64,000 nt of DNA from Dyadobacter sp. NIV53 (GCF_019711195.1 NZ_CP081299.1:682001-746000); one strand, 5' to 3'. Numbered from the stretch's first letter, positions 1-8,956 are shown. Notes: generated by a model not told the origin, from the letters alone. Translations and numbers: made by a program.

Positions 1-3
1 CGT

Positions 4-669
4 ATGCGCCGTCAGATTTTTCATTCTTCTATTAATCACACTTATTACATTCATCAGAAAGACAATCGTCTTGACGAAAAGTATCAGGATGTTTACATTC
101 AGGCTCAGAAAGAGTACTGCTGCTATCTCCATGCAACAACCCTCGGCCTTAATTTACCTAAAAAAGTAGCTCTTGGATTTCACCACGATAACCTGTCCGA
201 TATCGTTCATATGGTCCTGTCTAATCAGGAGGTAAATGGTATACGGCTGAAAGAAGTACTTGAAGATACTACGATTGAAGAAGGGCAACGGAATAAACTG
301 AGATCCCTGGCTGCATTTGATGCTACTAAAATAACATTATGTTATGCAGACAATGACCGAAAGCCAAAAAACATGATCGCCGCCGATCCGTTTACGGACA
401 ACGTCAAGTTTTATCACGTGGATTTTGAGTATACTATGCAGGAAAACTATGCACCCTTGATCGATACCTGGTTCAGCGAGGACGTTGGCCGTGAATTTGG
501 CGAAGATATAGTTTTATTCAGAAACGACATCTTTGATATGTCAATGGAATTGCTGGACAAGGCGCAGCACTTACCCGACGATGATTTTAAATGCCAGGTG
601 ATCCGTAATCTGCATCAGTCGTTACCTGTAATTAAAACGCATCATGCATTGCATGGCCCTATATTATGA
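4..669 (+). CDS. Protein-kinase-like-fold protein, function unknown, possibly 5'-truncated
   Basis: No firm family assignment. Around residues 115-140 the protein has D-R-K-P-K-N followed about 16 residues later by H-V-D-F-E-Y. This spacing resembles the catalytic loop (DxKPxN) and the metal-binding DFx motif of protein-kinase-like enzymes such as aminoglycoside or small-molecule kinases. The reading frame is already open at the first base of the window, so the ATG at position 4 may be internal and the N-terminal lobe may lie outside. The stop codon overlaps the stop of the convergent HAD phosphatase gene by 6 bp. Pairing of a kinase-like protein with a HAD phosphatase could mean opposing activities on one substrate, which is inference only. 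Confidence 0.6.
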   Translation: MRRQIFHSSINHTYYIHQKDNRLDEKYQDVYIQAQKEYCCYLHATTLGLNLPKKVALGFHHDNLSDIVHMVLSNQEVNGIRLKEVLEDTTIEEGQRNKLRSLAAFDATKITLCYADNDRKPKNMIAADPFTDNVKFYHVDFEYTMQENYAPLIDTWFSEDVGREFGEDIVLFRNDIFDMSMELLDKAQHLPDDDFKCQVIRNLHQSLPVIKTHHALHGPIL

Positions 670-1590
670 GTTTAGAAGGCTTTCGGAACCAGCACAGCTT
701 CCGGCAACTTCTGTAAAAACCTCACCAATATCAGGAACATGTTTTAACTCAATGACAGGCGAATTAAATTCAAAGTTCATATTCAAACCGCCGACTTTAA
801 TTACCTGCCCGACTTCTTTTAAAAACACGTCCATTGGTGTATCACCGGCACCAACAAACTGATGTATCTCACGTTCCAAATGTGAGATCATCTTTTTGGC
901 ACCGAACAGTTTATCCACATTTTGGTGGCTGTAAAAATCTTTGTAATCTGTGTTGGTAAAAGGTGTTGCGGGATCTGACTGGATTGCCTTCAAAAATATC
1001 ATACAGATATCTTCCGATTCCAGGTTTCGGGTAAGTTCCTCCATGTTGCTGTTATAAACATGGGAAGCACTTCTGTACCTGTCTTTTGTTTCCGAAGTTT
1101 TTTCTTTATCAGAAGTCCAGATTATTTCGCCTTTAACCCAATCTCTCGGATAATAAAAAACAAGGACACTTCCACCCTGTTCCAGAATTTGTTCAATATC
1201 CGATATAAACTTTTTTACCTCCTCTTTTTTCAAAGGGAATGCCTCTATTTCCTGAAAAGTAAATTTTGATTTTTTGTCTTTATTGATGAATCCAATCTGG
1301 CTCCCGTTCAGGCTAACCAGCGGAACTGAGGCTTTGGACATCACAAACCAGTCAGTAGCGAATGTTTTGATGACTGAAATTGGAAAGCGCATGGTGTTGA
1401 TAATAACCGGGCACTGGGCGTTGTACATCTTTACCAGTCCTTCCCGCACCAGGTCGGGCATAAAATATTTTCCTTCGTGTTCCTGAATAACCGTCCCGTC
1501 CAGATCAGTCATTAAGCCTCCTTTTTCAACAAATTCCCTGCGGTCCGTAAAATCGGAAATTTGTTTCTTTTGTTCAATTGTCAAAGACAT
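664..1590 (-). CDS. HAD-superfamily hydrolase (Cof/sucrose-phosphatase-like)
   Basis: Predicted cytosolic phosphatase of the haloacid dehalogenase superfamily, 308 aa. Motif I is visible near residue 29 as DLDGTV, with the nucleophile Asp and the acid/base Asp two residues later. Motif II is probably the Thr in the IINTMRF stretch near residue 65. Motif IV is GAGDTPMDVF near residue 255, supplying the Mg-binding aspartates. The cap between motifs II and IV is large, as in Cof-type and sucrose-phosphate-phosphatase-like members. The ATG at 1590 gives a natural N-terminus about 28 residues before motif I. The substrate cannot be read from the sequence. The gene converges on the kinase-like gene and ends within its last codons. 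Confidence 0.8.
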   Translation of the reverse strand: MSLTIEQKKQISDFTDRREFVEKGGLMTDLDGTVIQEHEGKYFMPDLVREGLVKMYNAQCPVIINTMRFPISVIKTFATDWFVMSKASVPLVSLNGSQIGFINKDKKSKFTFQEIEAFPLKKEEVKKFISDIEQILEQGGSVLVFYYPRDWVKGEIIWTSDKEKTSETKDRYRSASHVYNSNMEELTRNLESEDICMIFLKAIQSDPATPFTNTDYKDFYSHQNVDKLFGAKKMISHLEREIHQFVGAGDTPMDVFLKEVGQVIKVGGLNMNFEFNSPVIELKHVPDIGEVFTEVAGSCAGSESLLNS

Positions 1591-1770
1591 AAAATACGCT
1601 TCAAATACAAACTTATTACCTATTGTATAACTATTTATATTGTTGATGTATGTTATTTCTGTGCCAAATATATCTGAATTTCTTGCGGGTTAAGCTATAA
1701 AAATAAATTGAATACCTTTAAATATCATTTCAACCTGCTGCCAACAGGCTGTCTAACACTGCTGAACACA
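1591..1770. other. AT-rich intergenic region
   Basis: This stretch separates two minus-strand genes (ECF sigma factor and HAD hydrolase) and should contain the HAD promoter. I see no convincing terminator or promoter match. Confidence 0.4.
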
Positions 1771-2385
1771 TTAAGCATAGCTTCTTTCTGACGTCTTCAC
1801 AGACCAGGAACCGGGATAACTATACGGGTAATACTGTCGGATCAGTTCCTGCAACTGGTTACGTGCGCGGATGTACTGAGACCTTACAGTAGCCTCATTA
1901 AGTTGTAACATATCTGCAATTTCCCTGTGATTGTATCCGTCCACGGCATGTAATAAAAATACATTTTTGTACAACGGTTTGAGCCTCTGTATGAGTTTTA
2001 AAACTTCGTCGGCAGTGATACGGCTTACAATGTCTTCCTCTAAACGCAGCTCTGGAACATCTTCCAATGCAGTTCTGTCCTCAATATGTTTTTTGTGCTT
2101 ACGATAATAACTGATCGCAGTATTGACCATAATCGTTCGCAGCCATACCTTAAACGGATACGATGGATCGTAGTTTTTCAGGTTGTTGAATACTTTCAAA
2201 AATCCTTCGTTGAGTACTTCTTCCGACTCTTCAAGGCAGGAAGTATAACGAAGACAAATGCTTTTGGCATATCCGAAATATTTCTGATACATATAGCGCT
2301 GAGCCTGGTTATTACCGGCTATACACGCAGCAACGACGGAGTCAAAGTCGTTCTGATTGAATGATATTTTTTTTTCGAATAACAA
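1771..2385 (-). CDS. ECF-type RNA polymerase sigma factor
   Basis: A sigma-70 family ECF factor of 204 aa, a normal length for the class. Region 2 spans roughly residues 30-95 and includes the typical core-binding stretch rich in aromatic and acidic residues (EEVLNEGFLKVF) and the W-L-R-T-I motif. Region 4 spans about residues 125-185 with the helix-turn-helix HREIADMLQLNEATVRSQ. No anti-sigma gene of the FecR type follows, so the regulator is not evident. The first usable codon is TTG at 2385, because an in-frame TAA lies 12 bp upstream and no ATG occurs before region 2. An A9 run lies six codons into the gene, so the true N-terminus may be mis-framed here. Confidence 0.88.
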   Translation of the reverse strand: MLFEKKISFNQNDFDSVVAACIAGNNQAQRYMYQKYFGYAKSICLRYTSCLEESEEVLNEGFLKVFNNLKNYDPSYPFKVWLRTIMVNTAISYYRKHKKHIEDRTALEDVPELRLEEDIVSRITADEVLKLIQRLKPLYKNVFLLHAVDGYNHREIADMLQLNEATVRSQYIRARNQLQELIRQYYPYSYPGSWSVKTSERSYA

Positions 2386-2674
2386 AATCCAACTTGTTTA
2401 AATGTAAAACCGGGTTTATCAGATATCCGGCGTAATCAGTATTCAGCGTTATTCAGTAGTAATGCGTCGGTTACGTATTTCTATACAAATTGAATTAAAA
2501 CAGATAAAAAAATAAAACGACTTAGATGGAAAGGAGAGAAACCCAGACAAAAAGGGAATATTCATCTCCCAAACCTGTTTTCTTACTGATCTTTTTAATG
2601 AGATTATTCAATAACCTGTTGCCCGTGAAAATTTCCTTATTCAGCCTGATAAACCTGCATTATGTCGAATCCGG
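2386..2674. other. Divergent intergenic region
   Basis: Region between the divergent ECF sigma factor and LytS-like kinase genes. Apart from the promoter described separately at 2675-2705, I see no ORF, repeat or hairpin of note. Confidence 0.4.
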
Positions 2675-2705
2675 TTTGATGTTAGCATAACTTGCTTTAA
2701 CCTTG
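2675..2705 (+). promoter_or_regulatory. Bacteroidota-type sigma-A promoter
   Basis: TTTG at 2675-2678 is followed by exactly 19 nt and then TAACCTTG at 2698-2705. This fits the Bacteroidota -33 TTTG / -7 TAnnTTTG consensus with one mismatch. It lies about 18 bp upstream of the ATG of the LytS-like kinase gene, predicting a very short leader. Confidence 0.5.
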
Positions 2706-2722
2706 CAGTTCAATCAATAGGT

Positions 2723-3781
2723 ATGAAAGGGGAAAAATCGAAAAGTGGAGTAATTGTTATTCTTCATTTACTTGCGTGGGCACTGCTTGGTTTTGTACTG
2801 ATGTTCTATCAGCCATTGTCCTGGGGTGTTAAACTTCCGGCTTCGTTCTGGCTCAAACAGTCGCTGAACATCGGTTTGCTGGCCGGCATGTTTTATTTAA
2901 ATGCGCTGGTCATAGTCCCGTCCTTATTATTGAAAAATAAAATACCTGCTTTTGTTCTTTGGATTATTGGCTCCGTCATTGTTTTGCTGGTCGTGAGCAA
3001 ATTTGTCGACAAACAGTTGCATGTATGGGAACAAATGGATGCAGTAATGCGCAGGCCCGGGCCACGGCCGAAAGGCAATATTGACAATTTATTATTGCTG
3101 ACTTCGCTGCTTGTATTAGGAATCAGTACAAGTCTGGCCGTAATTCTGAGATGGCAAACAGATGCACAACTGCATGAATCCGCAGAAAAACAAAATATCA
3201 CTTCCGAGCTGGCACTTTTAAAAGCACAGATCAATCCGCATTTCTTTTTCAATACGCTCAACAATATCTATGCACTTACTTTTACGAATGTGCCGTTATC
3301 AAGGGAGGCGATTCTAAAACTGTCTCGTATGATGCGTTACCTGTTGTATGAAACCCGGCAGGATACAGCACTGGTCAGCCAGGAAATCTCATTTGTGAAA
3401 GACTACGTAGAATTGATGAAACTACGCCTGCAGGCCGGAACCTTGGTAACTATGGATGAGCCAAAGCCTGATAAGGAATACGCTATCGCTCCAATGCTCT
3501 TACTGCCGTTTATCGAAAATGCATTTAAACATGGTGTTAGTGTAGTTCAAAAATCAGAGATCTTCATTGACCTGAAAATTAAGAGTAACATCCTTACTCT
3601 CAGAGTGCTTAATCATGTATTTCAGGATAAAAATGCGCTGCATGTAAACAGCGGAGGAATTGGCCTGATCAATACACAAAGACGGCTGGACCTGTTATAT
3701 CCAAAAAAGCACCAACTTAATATTGAAGAAAATAAGGAGGAAAATACTTATCAGGTAATCTTAAATATTAATTTAGATTAA
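2723..3781 (+). CDS. LytS/YehU-type sensor histidine kinase
   Basis: Membrane histidine kinase of the LytS/YehU class, 352 aa. Four predicted membrane segments lie at about residues 10-30, 48-68, 74-94 and 122-142, with no large extracytoplasmic sensor. A short coiled-coil linker follows. The His_kinase domain begins with the hallmark QINPHFFFNTLNNIYAL, with the phospho-accepting His at residue 173. An HATPase domain follows with N-box FIENAFKHG and the G-rich GGIGLINTQRRL. The LytTR response regulator lies 45 bp downstream in the same direction, a standard Bacteroidota pair. The signal and target genes are unknown. Confidence 0.93.
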   Translation: MKGEKSKSGVIVILHLLAWALLGFVLMFYQPLSWGVKLPASFWLKQSLNIGLLAGMFYLNALVIVPSLLLKNKIPAFVLWIIGSVIVLLVVSKFVDKQLHVWEQMDAVMRRPGPRPKGNIDNLLLLTSLLVLGISTSLAVILRWQTDAQLHESAEKQNITSELALLKAQINPHFFFNTLNNIYALTFTNVPLSREAILKLSRMMRYLLYETRQDTALVSQEISFVKDYVELMKLRLQAGTLVTMDEPKPDKEYAIAPMLLLPFIENAFKHGVSVVQKSEIFIDLKIKSNILTLRVLNHVFQDKNALHVNSGGIGLINTQRRLDLLYPKKHQLNIEENKEENTYQVILNINLD

Positions 3782-3826
3782 AAAAGTACATATCACAGAT
3801 AGACAAACTAAAATTCTTAAACCCTG

Positions 3827-4561
3827 ATGAAACTGAATTGTATCACCGTTGATGATGAACCTCTCGCTCTCGGACTTGTAAGTACCTTTGTAGAGCAAAC
3901 GCCATTTCTGCATTTATCAGGCAGCTTTGGAAATGCGGTTGAGGCACTCGAAGTGATCCACGACACCAAAATAAATCTGGTTTTTTTGGATATTCAAATG
4001 CCTGATCTCAATGGCATGGAACTCGCCCGCATTTTAAACCTGACGGATTCATCTGCACAAACGAAGATCATTTTTACAACCGCCTACAACCAGTTTGCGG
4101 TAGAAGGCTATAAAGTGGATGCACTGGATTATTTATTAAAACCTTTCGGTTATGATGAATTTTTGCGGGCAGCTACCAAAGCTAAAAATTACTTTGAGCT
4201 GATACAGGAAAACCAGGCGAACAATGAGCCTGAAGTAAAGGATAATTATTTATTTGTAAAATCAGATTACCGGTTGGTCCGTATAGATTTTGACTCCATA
4301 CTGTTTATTGAATCGTTAAAAGATTATGTAAAAATTCACCTTGCTGCACCTGCCAAACCAATAATTTCATTAAGCAGCCTGAAAGCCATTGAGGAAAAGT
4401 TACCGGCATCCAATTTTCTCCGTATCCACCGTTCGTTTATAGTAGCGATCAATAAAGTTGACTCGATCAGTAAAAATGCGGTTCATATCGGCAGCACGGA
4501 TATTTCGGTTGGCGAACTTTATAAAGATGCCTTCAAGGATTTATTCTCCCGCTGGAATTAG
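3827..4561 (+). CDS. LytTR-family response regulator
   Basis: Response regulator of 244 aa, partner of the preceding LytS-like kinase. The N-terminal receiver spans about residues 1-120 with the acidic pair D9/D10, phospho-acceptor D55 in FLDIQMP, the conserved Thr in FTTAY and Lys in LLKPF. A linker leads to a LytTR DNA-binding domain at about residues 140-240, recognisable by FVKSDYRLVRI, the ESLKDYVKIHL stretch and the FLRIHRSFIVAINKV signature. LytTR domains bind DNA through beta strands rather than a helix-turn-helix. No operator could be assigned. Confidence 0.94.
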   Translation: MKLNCITVDDEPLALGLVSTFVEQTPFLHLSGSFGNAVEALEVIHDTKINLVFLDIQMPDLNGMELARILNLTDSSAQTKIIFTTAYNQFAVEGYKVDALDYLLKPFGYDEFLRAATKAKNYFELIQENQANNEPEVKDNYLFVKSDYRLVRIDFDSILFIESLKDYVKIHLAAPAKPIISLSSLKAIEEKLPASNFLRIHRSFIVAINKVDSISKNAVHIGSTDISVGELYKDAFKDLFSRWN

Positions 4562-4636
4562 CGGAAAGTACTATTAAAAAAGTAATTGTGCCGCGAGATG
4601 GTGATATCCGCCGGTAATTTTGATTGCTGGTAAACT

Positions 4637-4673
4637 AAAAACGCCTTACCCGAATCTCTGGCAAGGCGTTTTT
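4637..4673. terminator. Bidirectional rho-independent terminator
   Basis: An 11-bp perfect stem (AAAAACGCCTT at 4637-4647 with AAGGCGTTTTT at 4663-4673) is flanked by A- and T-runs on the two sides. It can terminate both the LytTR operon and the convergent monooxygenase gene. Confidence 0.85.
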
Positions 4674-4688
4674 GGTTTAAATGAATAA

Positions 4689-5720
4689 TCAGGATACGGC
4701 TGCTACTGCGTTAAGCTCTTGTACCACTTTTGAAAAAATACGGTACGATTCAATTCTGGACTGATGGTCAAAAATGTGCGATGTTGCCATAATTTCGTCC
4801 ACCTGGGTTTGCTCTGCGAAGGCGCGTAGCTTTTTCCGTAATTTCTCCGGGCCACCGATAAAGGAATAAGCAAGCATTTGATTAACTGCATATTCTTCCT
4901 GTATATTCCATACATCGTTCATATTGTCTACGGGTGGCTGCAATAATTTACGCCTTCCACTTACCACACCCAGGAAAAATTGCATTACCGAGGTGGAGAG
5001 CCGGTCCGCTTCGGAATCTGTTTCTGCTGATACAACATTTACACATGCCATAACATAAGGTTTGTCCAGATATACTGATGGTTTAAAATTCTTTCGGTAC
5101 AAACTGATCGCTTCCAAAAAATAAGCTGGTGCGAAGTGGCTCGCAAAAGCATAGGGTAATCCCATTGCTGCTGCAACACGCGCACTATCAGTACTGGAAC
5201 CCAATATCCAGATCGGAACATCCAGCCCTTCACCCGGAATAGCCCGTACATTACTGCCGCTGTTATCAGCTGAAAAAAAGTTCTGAAGTTTTTGAATATC
5301 AGACGGGAAATTATGTGTTGCGTTGAAATTTTCTCCCCTTATTGCTCTGGCTGTAACCTGGTCGGTACCGGGAGCACGCCCTAATCCCAAATCAATCCTT
5401 CCGGGGTATAAGGAGGCCAAAGTTCCGAATTGCTCTGCAACGACCAATGGCGCATGGTTTGGCAGCATAATTCCTCCCGACCCGACCCTGATAGAAGTTG
5501 TACCGCCCGCAATGTAACCTATCAGAACGGAGGTAGCTGAACTTGCGACACTGATCATATTGTGGTGTTCGGCAAGCCAGTAACGCGTGTAACCCAATGA
5601 TTCTGCGGCTTGGGCCAATTCCAGACTGGTTCGAAAGGTATCAGCGGGTGTTTTACCTTCAATGACCGTTGCCAGATCCAGTACAGAATAGGAAATATTT
5701 TTTGACTCGTTTATATGCAT
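4689..5720 (-). CDS. LLM-class flavin-dependent oxidoreductase
   Basis: Luciferase-like monooxygenase, 343 aa, close to the usual length of the stand-alone single-subunit group (YhbW/MsnO8-like). The TIM-barrel signatures are visible: RYWLAEHHNM near residue 46, the S-x-R-V-G-S-G-G-I-M-L-PNHAPL strand-loop near residues 78-93, and FGTLASLYPGRIDLGLGRAPGTD near residues 98-120. The cofactor is probably FMN supplied by a separate reductase, since no reductase domain is present. The gene stands alone, so no substrate is implied by context. Confidence 0.9.
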   Translation of the reverse strand: MHINESKNISYSVLDLATVIEGKTPADTFRTSLELAQAAESLGYTRYWLAEHHNMISVASSATSVLIGYIAGGTTSIRVGSGGIMLPNHAPLVVAEQFGTLASLYPGRIDLGLGRAPGTDQVTARAIRGENFNATHNFPSDIQKLQNFFSADNSGSNVRAIPGEGLDVPIWILGSSTDSARVAAAMGLPYAFASHFAPAYFLEAISLYRKNFKPSVYLDKPYVMACVNVVSAETDSEADRLSTSVMQFFLGVVSGRRKLLQPPVDNMNDVWNIQEEYAVNQMLAYSFIGGPEKLRKKLRAFAEQTQVDEIMATSHIFDHQSRIESYRIFSKVVQELNAVAAVS

Positions 5721-5930
5721 TATACCGGGTATTTATCAATAAAAATCTTTAAAAAGAAATTTATCATTGTTAAGTAAATCAAAAACAGGCCAATCAAAAC
5801 AAACGACCTGCCGTGTAATTAGATTCATTAACAATAAAAAAACCGACATAGTTAAATAACCGTTTAAATATATTACATGAAAATTGGGTGGGAGTTCAGA
5901 TTTTTGAAATAAACAAAAGTATTCAATCAG

Positions 5931-6602
5931 TTATTTCAAGGCCAGGGCGATCAGTTCTGCCGTATTCTTCACACTGGCCTTTTTCATGATACTTGCTCTC
6001 TGGTTTGCAACCGTATTGGAACTGATGCTTAAATGATCTGCGATTTCTTTACTGCTCATTCCTTCTGTGAGGCATTTCAGGATTTGCTGCTCTCTGGGTG
6101 TAATTATTTTCCAAACTGACGCTTCCTGCTCTGCTTCAATCTCAATTTGTGGCTCAGTTGACCTGAATACCTGTTTAAGCAAGTTTTTAATAATGATAGA
6201 GGACGCAGTCGGTGGATAATACAATTCCCCCTTTGCAACACTTCTTACTGCCAGCAAAATCTCGTCCCTGCTCGTATCCTTCAATAAATACCCTGCCGCT
6301 CCGTGTTTAACAGAAGCGAGAATATAATCAGGATTATGATGCATGCTGAACACAAGAATATAAACTTTCGGATAAGCAGGTACTATCTGGCGGATCACAT
6401 CAAGACCTGACATGCGTGGCATTGTCAGGTCCAGCAGGATCACATCCGGATTTACTTTTTCAATAGCAGCTTCCACTTCGTCACCATCAGAAGCTTCTCC
6501 TGCAATAAAAATGTCTTCTTCGTCTTCCAGCAAAGAGATAATACCCTGTCGCACAACGGAATGATCATCCACCACTAATATTCGTATCGGCATTGTATCC
6601 AT
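5931..6602 (-). CDS. NarL/FixJ-type response regulator, likely nitrate-responsive
   Basis: Response regulator of 223 aa. The receiver has the acidic pair D12/D13, phospho-acceptor D58 in LLDLTMP and Lys in LLKDTSRDEI. The C-terminal LuxR-type helix-turn-helix covers about residues 155-220 (TPREQQILKCL, then EIADHLSISSNTVANQ). Its start codon lies only 5 bp from the stop of the upstream sensor kinase gene, so the two are co-transcribed. The kinase carries a NarX-like sensor and the genes abut nirBD, so this regulator probably controls nitrate/nitrite assimilation. That functional link is inferred from context. Confidence 0.92.
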   Translation of the reverse strand: MDTMPIRILVVDDHSVVRQGIISLLEDEEDIFIAGEASDGDEVEAAIEKVNPDVILLDLTMPRMSGLDVIRQIVPAYPKVYILVFSMHHNPDYILASVKHGAAGYLLKDTSRDEILLAVRSVAKGELYYPPTASSIIIKNLLKQVFRSTEPQIEIEAEQEASVWKIITPREQQILKCLTEGMSSKEIADHLSISSNTVANQRASIMKKASVKNTAELIALALK

Positions 6603-6607
6603 TACAG

Positions 6608-8035
6608 TTAATTATCAATTTTAATTATCAGCCTGGTACCTCCGTCCAGCTCCGACTCAATTTCCATTTCACCATTCAACAATTCTGTTCTTGTCCGGAT
6701 ATTTTCAATTCCGTTTTGTGTAAGAAAAGATCCTTTGTTATTTTTCAGTTTACCGACTAAAAAACCTTTTCCATCGTCTTCGATTTCCAGTGCAAGTTGG
6801 TTCCCGTTTTGGCGCAATTTAATCATTACGTGGTCTGCGCTGGCATGTTTTATTGCATTATTTAACGCTTCCTGTGCAATCCGGTAAAGCCCGATTTCCA
6901 TGGGTTGGCTTAATACAAACCTATCCCGGTTTCCTTCAAATTTTACTTTTATACCCGATGATTCGGAAGTTTGCTCGCACAACAGGTTTAAAGCCGCATT
7001 CAACCCGAAATCTTCCAGAACAGAAGGCATAAGGTTATAGCTGATTTGCCGCGTTGTTTGTATTGTATCCTGAATCAGTTTCACGAGCTGATCGAACCTG
7101 TTCCGCTGTTTTTCATCGGCAAATTGTACATGCCTGAGTTTTTCAGCATGCAGTTTTAATCCTGTAAGCATCTGACCTATTCCATCATGCAGCTCTCTGG
7201 CAAACCGCCGCCGTTCTTCTTCCTGTCCCTCAATCAACGATGCAGCCCTGATCCGGTCCTCTGCCAGCTGTAATTCATATTTCTCTTCTTCAATCCTGAG
7301 TATATCAGCCTGCGCCTTTTTCAGTTGCTGATTGCTATATTCCAACTCATTATTTGACTCTAGTAATTTCCTTTCTGATTCTGTCAGTAACCTGATTGCC
7401 CTTCTGGTCTCATTCACAACCGGCCTGAATATGAGCAGCCCTTCTGCCAATAAAACCATGATCGTCATGCAGTCGAGTATCCATTCAATTTTTTCCAGGT
7501 TTTTGAGTCTGGCAGAACTTTCTTTGTCAAACTGAAATACGATGTCATTCATTTTTGCAAGAAATTCAGACTCGTTTTCCAGTATCAGTTTCAGGGAATT
7601 ATTCTTTTCCTTAATTGTAGAACCGGGATTGTTGATCACAGAAAAACTTTGGTAAATTCTGTTAAAAACCGGATTAAGCCGGTTGAACATTTCATCCAGA
7701 ACAGGGCTTTTCCATGTAACGACATCCTTATCAACATTTAGTTTTCTTTCAGCCAGTTGCTCATGGCTTTCTTTCCAAATGGTTAGTAATGAGTCAAAAT
7801 CAGCTGAATCATGATTGGCAATAACTTGTGTTTTTAACAGGGAAAGTTTGGTCAGTCGCTGGCTTAACATGCGTTGCCGGCCTGCTACATTTACCACGCG
7901 GCCATCATAATTGAGGCTCATGATGGTCTTGCGTATTAAGAACAGCCCTCCCAGTGTCAGTAATGCAACAATGATCAGAGCTGCCACGTAAAAACGCGTC
8001 AGGCTTGCGGCTACGCGTTTGTCAACATTTTCCAT
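6608..8035 (-). CDS. NarX-like (PilJ-type) nitrate/nitrite sensor histidine kinase
   Basis: Sensor kinase of 475 aa. TM1 is at about residues 15-35 and TM2 at 184-204, enclosing a helical periplasmic domain of the PilJ/NarX type. Immediately after TM1, residues 48-63 read VNVAGRQRMLSQRLTK. This matches the P-box pattern (AGxxRMxSxR) which in NarX/NarQ binds nitrate through its arginine. A coiled coil (about 215-262) links to a HisKA_3 domain with H283 in RRRFARELHDGIGQ and an HATPase domain with N-box ALNNAIKHA and DDGKGF. It lies 9 bp after nirD and 5 bp before its response regulator. Nitrate as the ligand is inferred from the motif and the neighbourhood. Confidence 0.9.
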   Translation of the reverse strand: MENVDKRVAASLTRFYVAALIIVALLTLGGLFLIRKTIMSLNYDGRVVNVAGRQRMLSQRLTKLSLLKTQVIANHDSADFDSLLTIWKESHEQLAERKLNVDKDVVTWKSPVLDEMFNRLNPVFNRIYQSFSVINNPGSTIKEKNNSLKLILENESEFLAKMNDIVFQFDKESSARLKNLEKIEWILDCMTIMVLLAEGLLIFRPVVNETRRAIRLLTESERKLLESNNELEYSNQQLKKAQADILRIEEEKYELQLAEDRIRAASLIEGQEEERRRFARELHDGIGQMLTGLKLHAEKLRHVQFADEKQRNRFDQLVKLIQDTIQTTRQISYNLMPSVLEDFGLNAALNLLCEQTSESSGIKVKFEGNRDRFVLSQPMEIGLYRIAQEALNNAIKHASADHVMIKLRQNGNQLALEIEDDGKGFLVGKLKNNKGSFLTQNGIENIRTRTELLNGEMEIESELDGGTRLIIKIDN

Positions 8036-8044
8036 TCATCGTTT

Positions 8045-8398
8045 TTACAAGCCAATATACACCAGATTTTCCTTAACCATTACAGGAAATGTGTTAATCC
8101 GGTATGTTTCGTCATTAAGGCATTGGCCGCTTTGTAAAGAAAATGTCTTTTTATGAAATGGACAGGCCACTTTGGGTTCGCCTTCCTGGCTTCCGATCAT
8201 TCCACGCGAAACAGCCATCTGCTGTCTGTGAGGGCATTGGTTGTCTGTCGCGTACCACTCACCTCTTCTGGTAAAGTTGAAAATAGCAATTTGCTTTCCT
8301 TCGATCAGGGCACAGCCACCGCCGTCTTCCGGGATGTCTTCCACATGACATGCTTTGTGCCAAACGATTCTGTCTTTTGTGTTTTTAACTGGTTCCAT
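8045..8398 (-). CDS. nirD: Assimilatory nitrite reductase small subunit, Rieske [2Fe-2S]
   Basis: NirD subunit of 117 aa, the normal length. The Rieske motif is visible as CPHRQQ near residue 56 and CPFHKKTF near residue 79, that is C-x-H and C-x2-H ligands for a [2Fe-2S] cluster. It partners the large subunit NirB, which reduces nitrite to ammonium in the cytosol. Both genes are on the minus strand but are separated by about 720 bp of repeats, unusually far for nirBD. Transcription must cross this array, or nirD must have its own promoter near 8400-8450. It leads into the NarX-like/NarL-like genes 9 bp downstream. Confidence 0.93.
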   Translation of the reverse strand: MEPVKNTKDRIVWHKACHVEDIPEDGGGCALIEGKQIAIFNFTRRGEWYATDNQCPHRQQMAVSRGMIGSQEGEPKVACPFHKKTFSLQSGQCLNDETYRINTFPVMVKENLVYIGL

Positions 8399-8480
8399 TT
8401 TTTTTGTTTTTATAGGAGCGATACCTGATATTGTTGTTTAATTCAATTGGCAATTCCGGGTATTGGTTTGACAAATTCAA

Positions 8481-8880
8481 CCGGGCGTTACCCGACATTA
8501 ATTTATCAATTTAACCGGGCGTTATCCGACATTAATTCATCAAATTCAACCGGGCGTTACCCGACATTAATTTATCAATTTAACCGGGCGTTACCCGACA
8601 TTAATTCATCAAATTCAACCGGGCGTTACCCGACATTAATTCATCAAATTCAACCGGGCGTTACCCGACATTAATTCATCAAATTCAACCGGGTGTTACC
8701 CGACATTAATTCCATCAAATTCAACCGGGTGTTACCCGACATTAATTTATCAAATTCAACCGGGCGTTACCCGACATTAATTTATCCAATTCAACCGGGC
8801 GTTACCCGACATTAATTTATCAAATTCAACCGGGTGTTACCCGACATTAATTTATCCAATTCAACCGGGCGTTACCCGGT
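8481..8880. repeat. Tandem array of about 11.5 hairpin-forming 34-36 bp repeats
   Basis: Eleven complete direct repeats start at 8481, 8515, 8550, 8584, 8619, 8654, 8689, 8725, 8760, 8795 and 8830, with a partial twelfth at 8865. Unit length alternates between 34, 35 and 36 bp. Each carries an inverted repeat, CGGG-yGTTA-CCCG, followed by an AT-rich spacer ending in TTCAA or TTTAA. Units differ at a few positions (C/T in the loop, TTTAT versus TTCAT). There are no unique spacers, so it is not a CRISPR array. The last unit runs into a complete copy of the longer dispersed element. Confidence 0.95.
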
Positions 8881-8910
8881 GCTGAGGTATTAAAGTCTTT
8901 CAGACTTGCG
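8865..8910 (+). repeat. Dispersed two-hairpin repeat element, copy 1
   Basis: A 46-bp element made of hairpin CCGGG-CGTTA-CCCGG, the linker TGCTGAGGTATTAA, and a second inverted repeat AGTCT-TTC-AGACT. It is identical to copy 2 at 8992-9037, and the same element occurs in inverted orientation three times inside the nitrate reductase gene. The structure is REP/BIME-like; no REP-associated transposase is present in the window. Confidence 0.88.
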
Positions 8911-8956
8911 GTACGGTTCCGTGGGGAAATTGTGTTAATTGTTACCTTGCATTTTT

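Noticed and set aside
8447..8674. 75-codon plus-strand frame repeating NSTGRYPTLIYQF
   Set aside because: It is only the translation of the tandem hairpin repeat.
8481..8880. CRISPR-like array of short regular repeats
   Set aside because: Units are directly contiguous 34-36 bp repeats with no unique spacers, and no cas genes are near.
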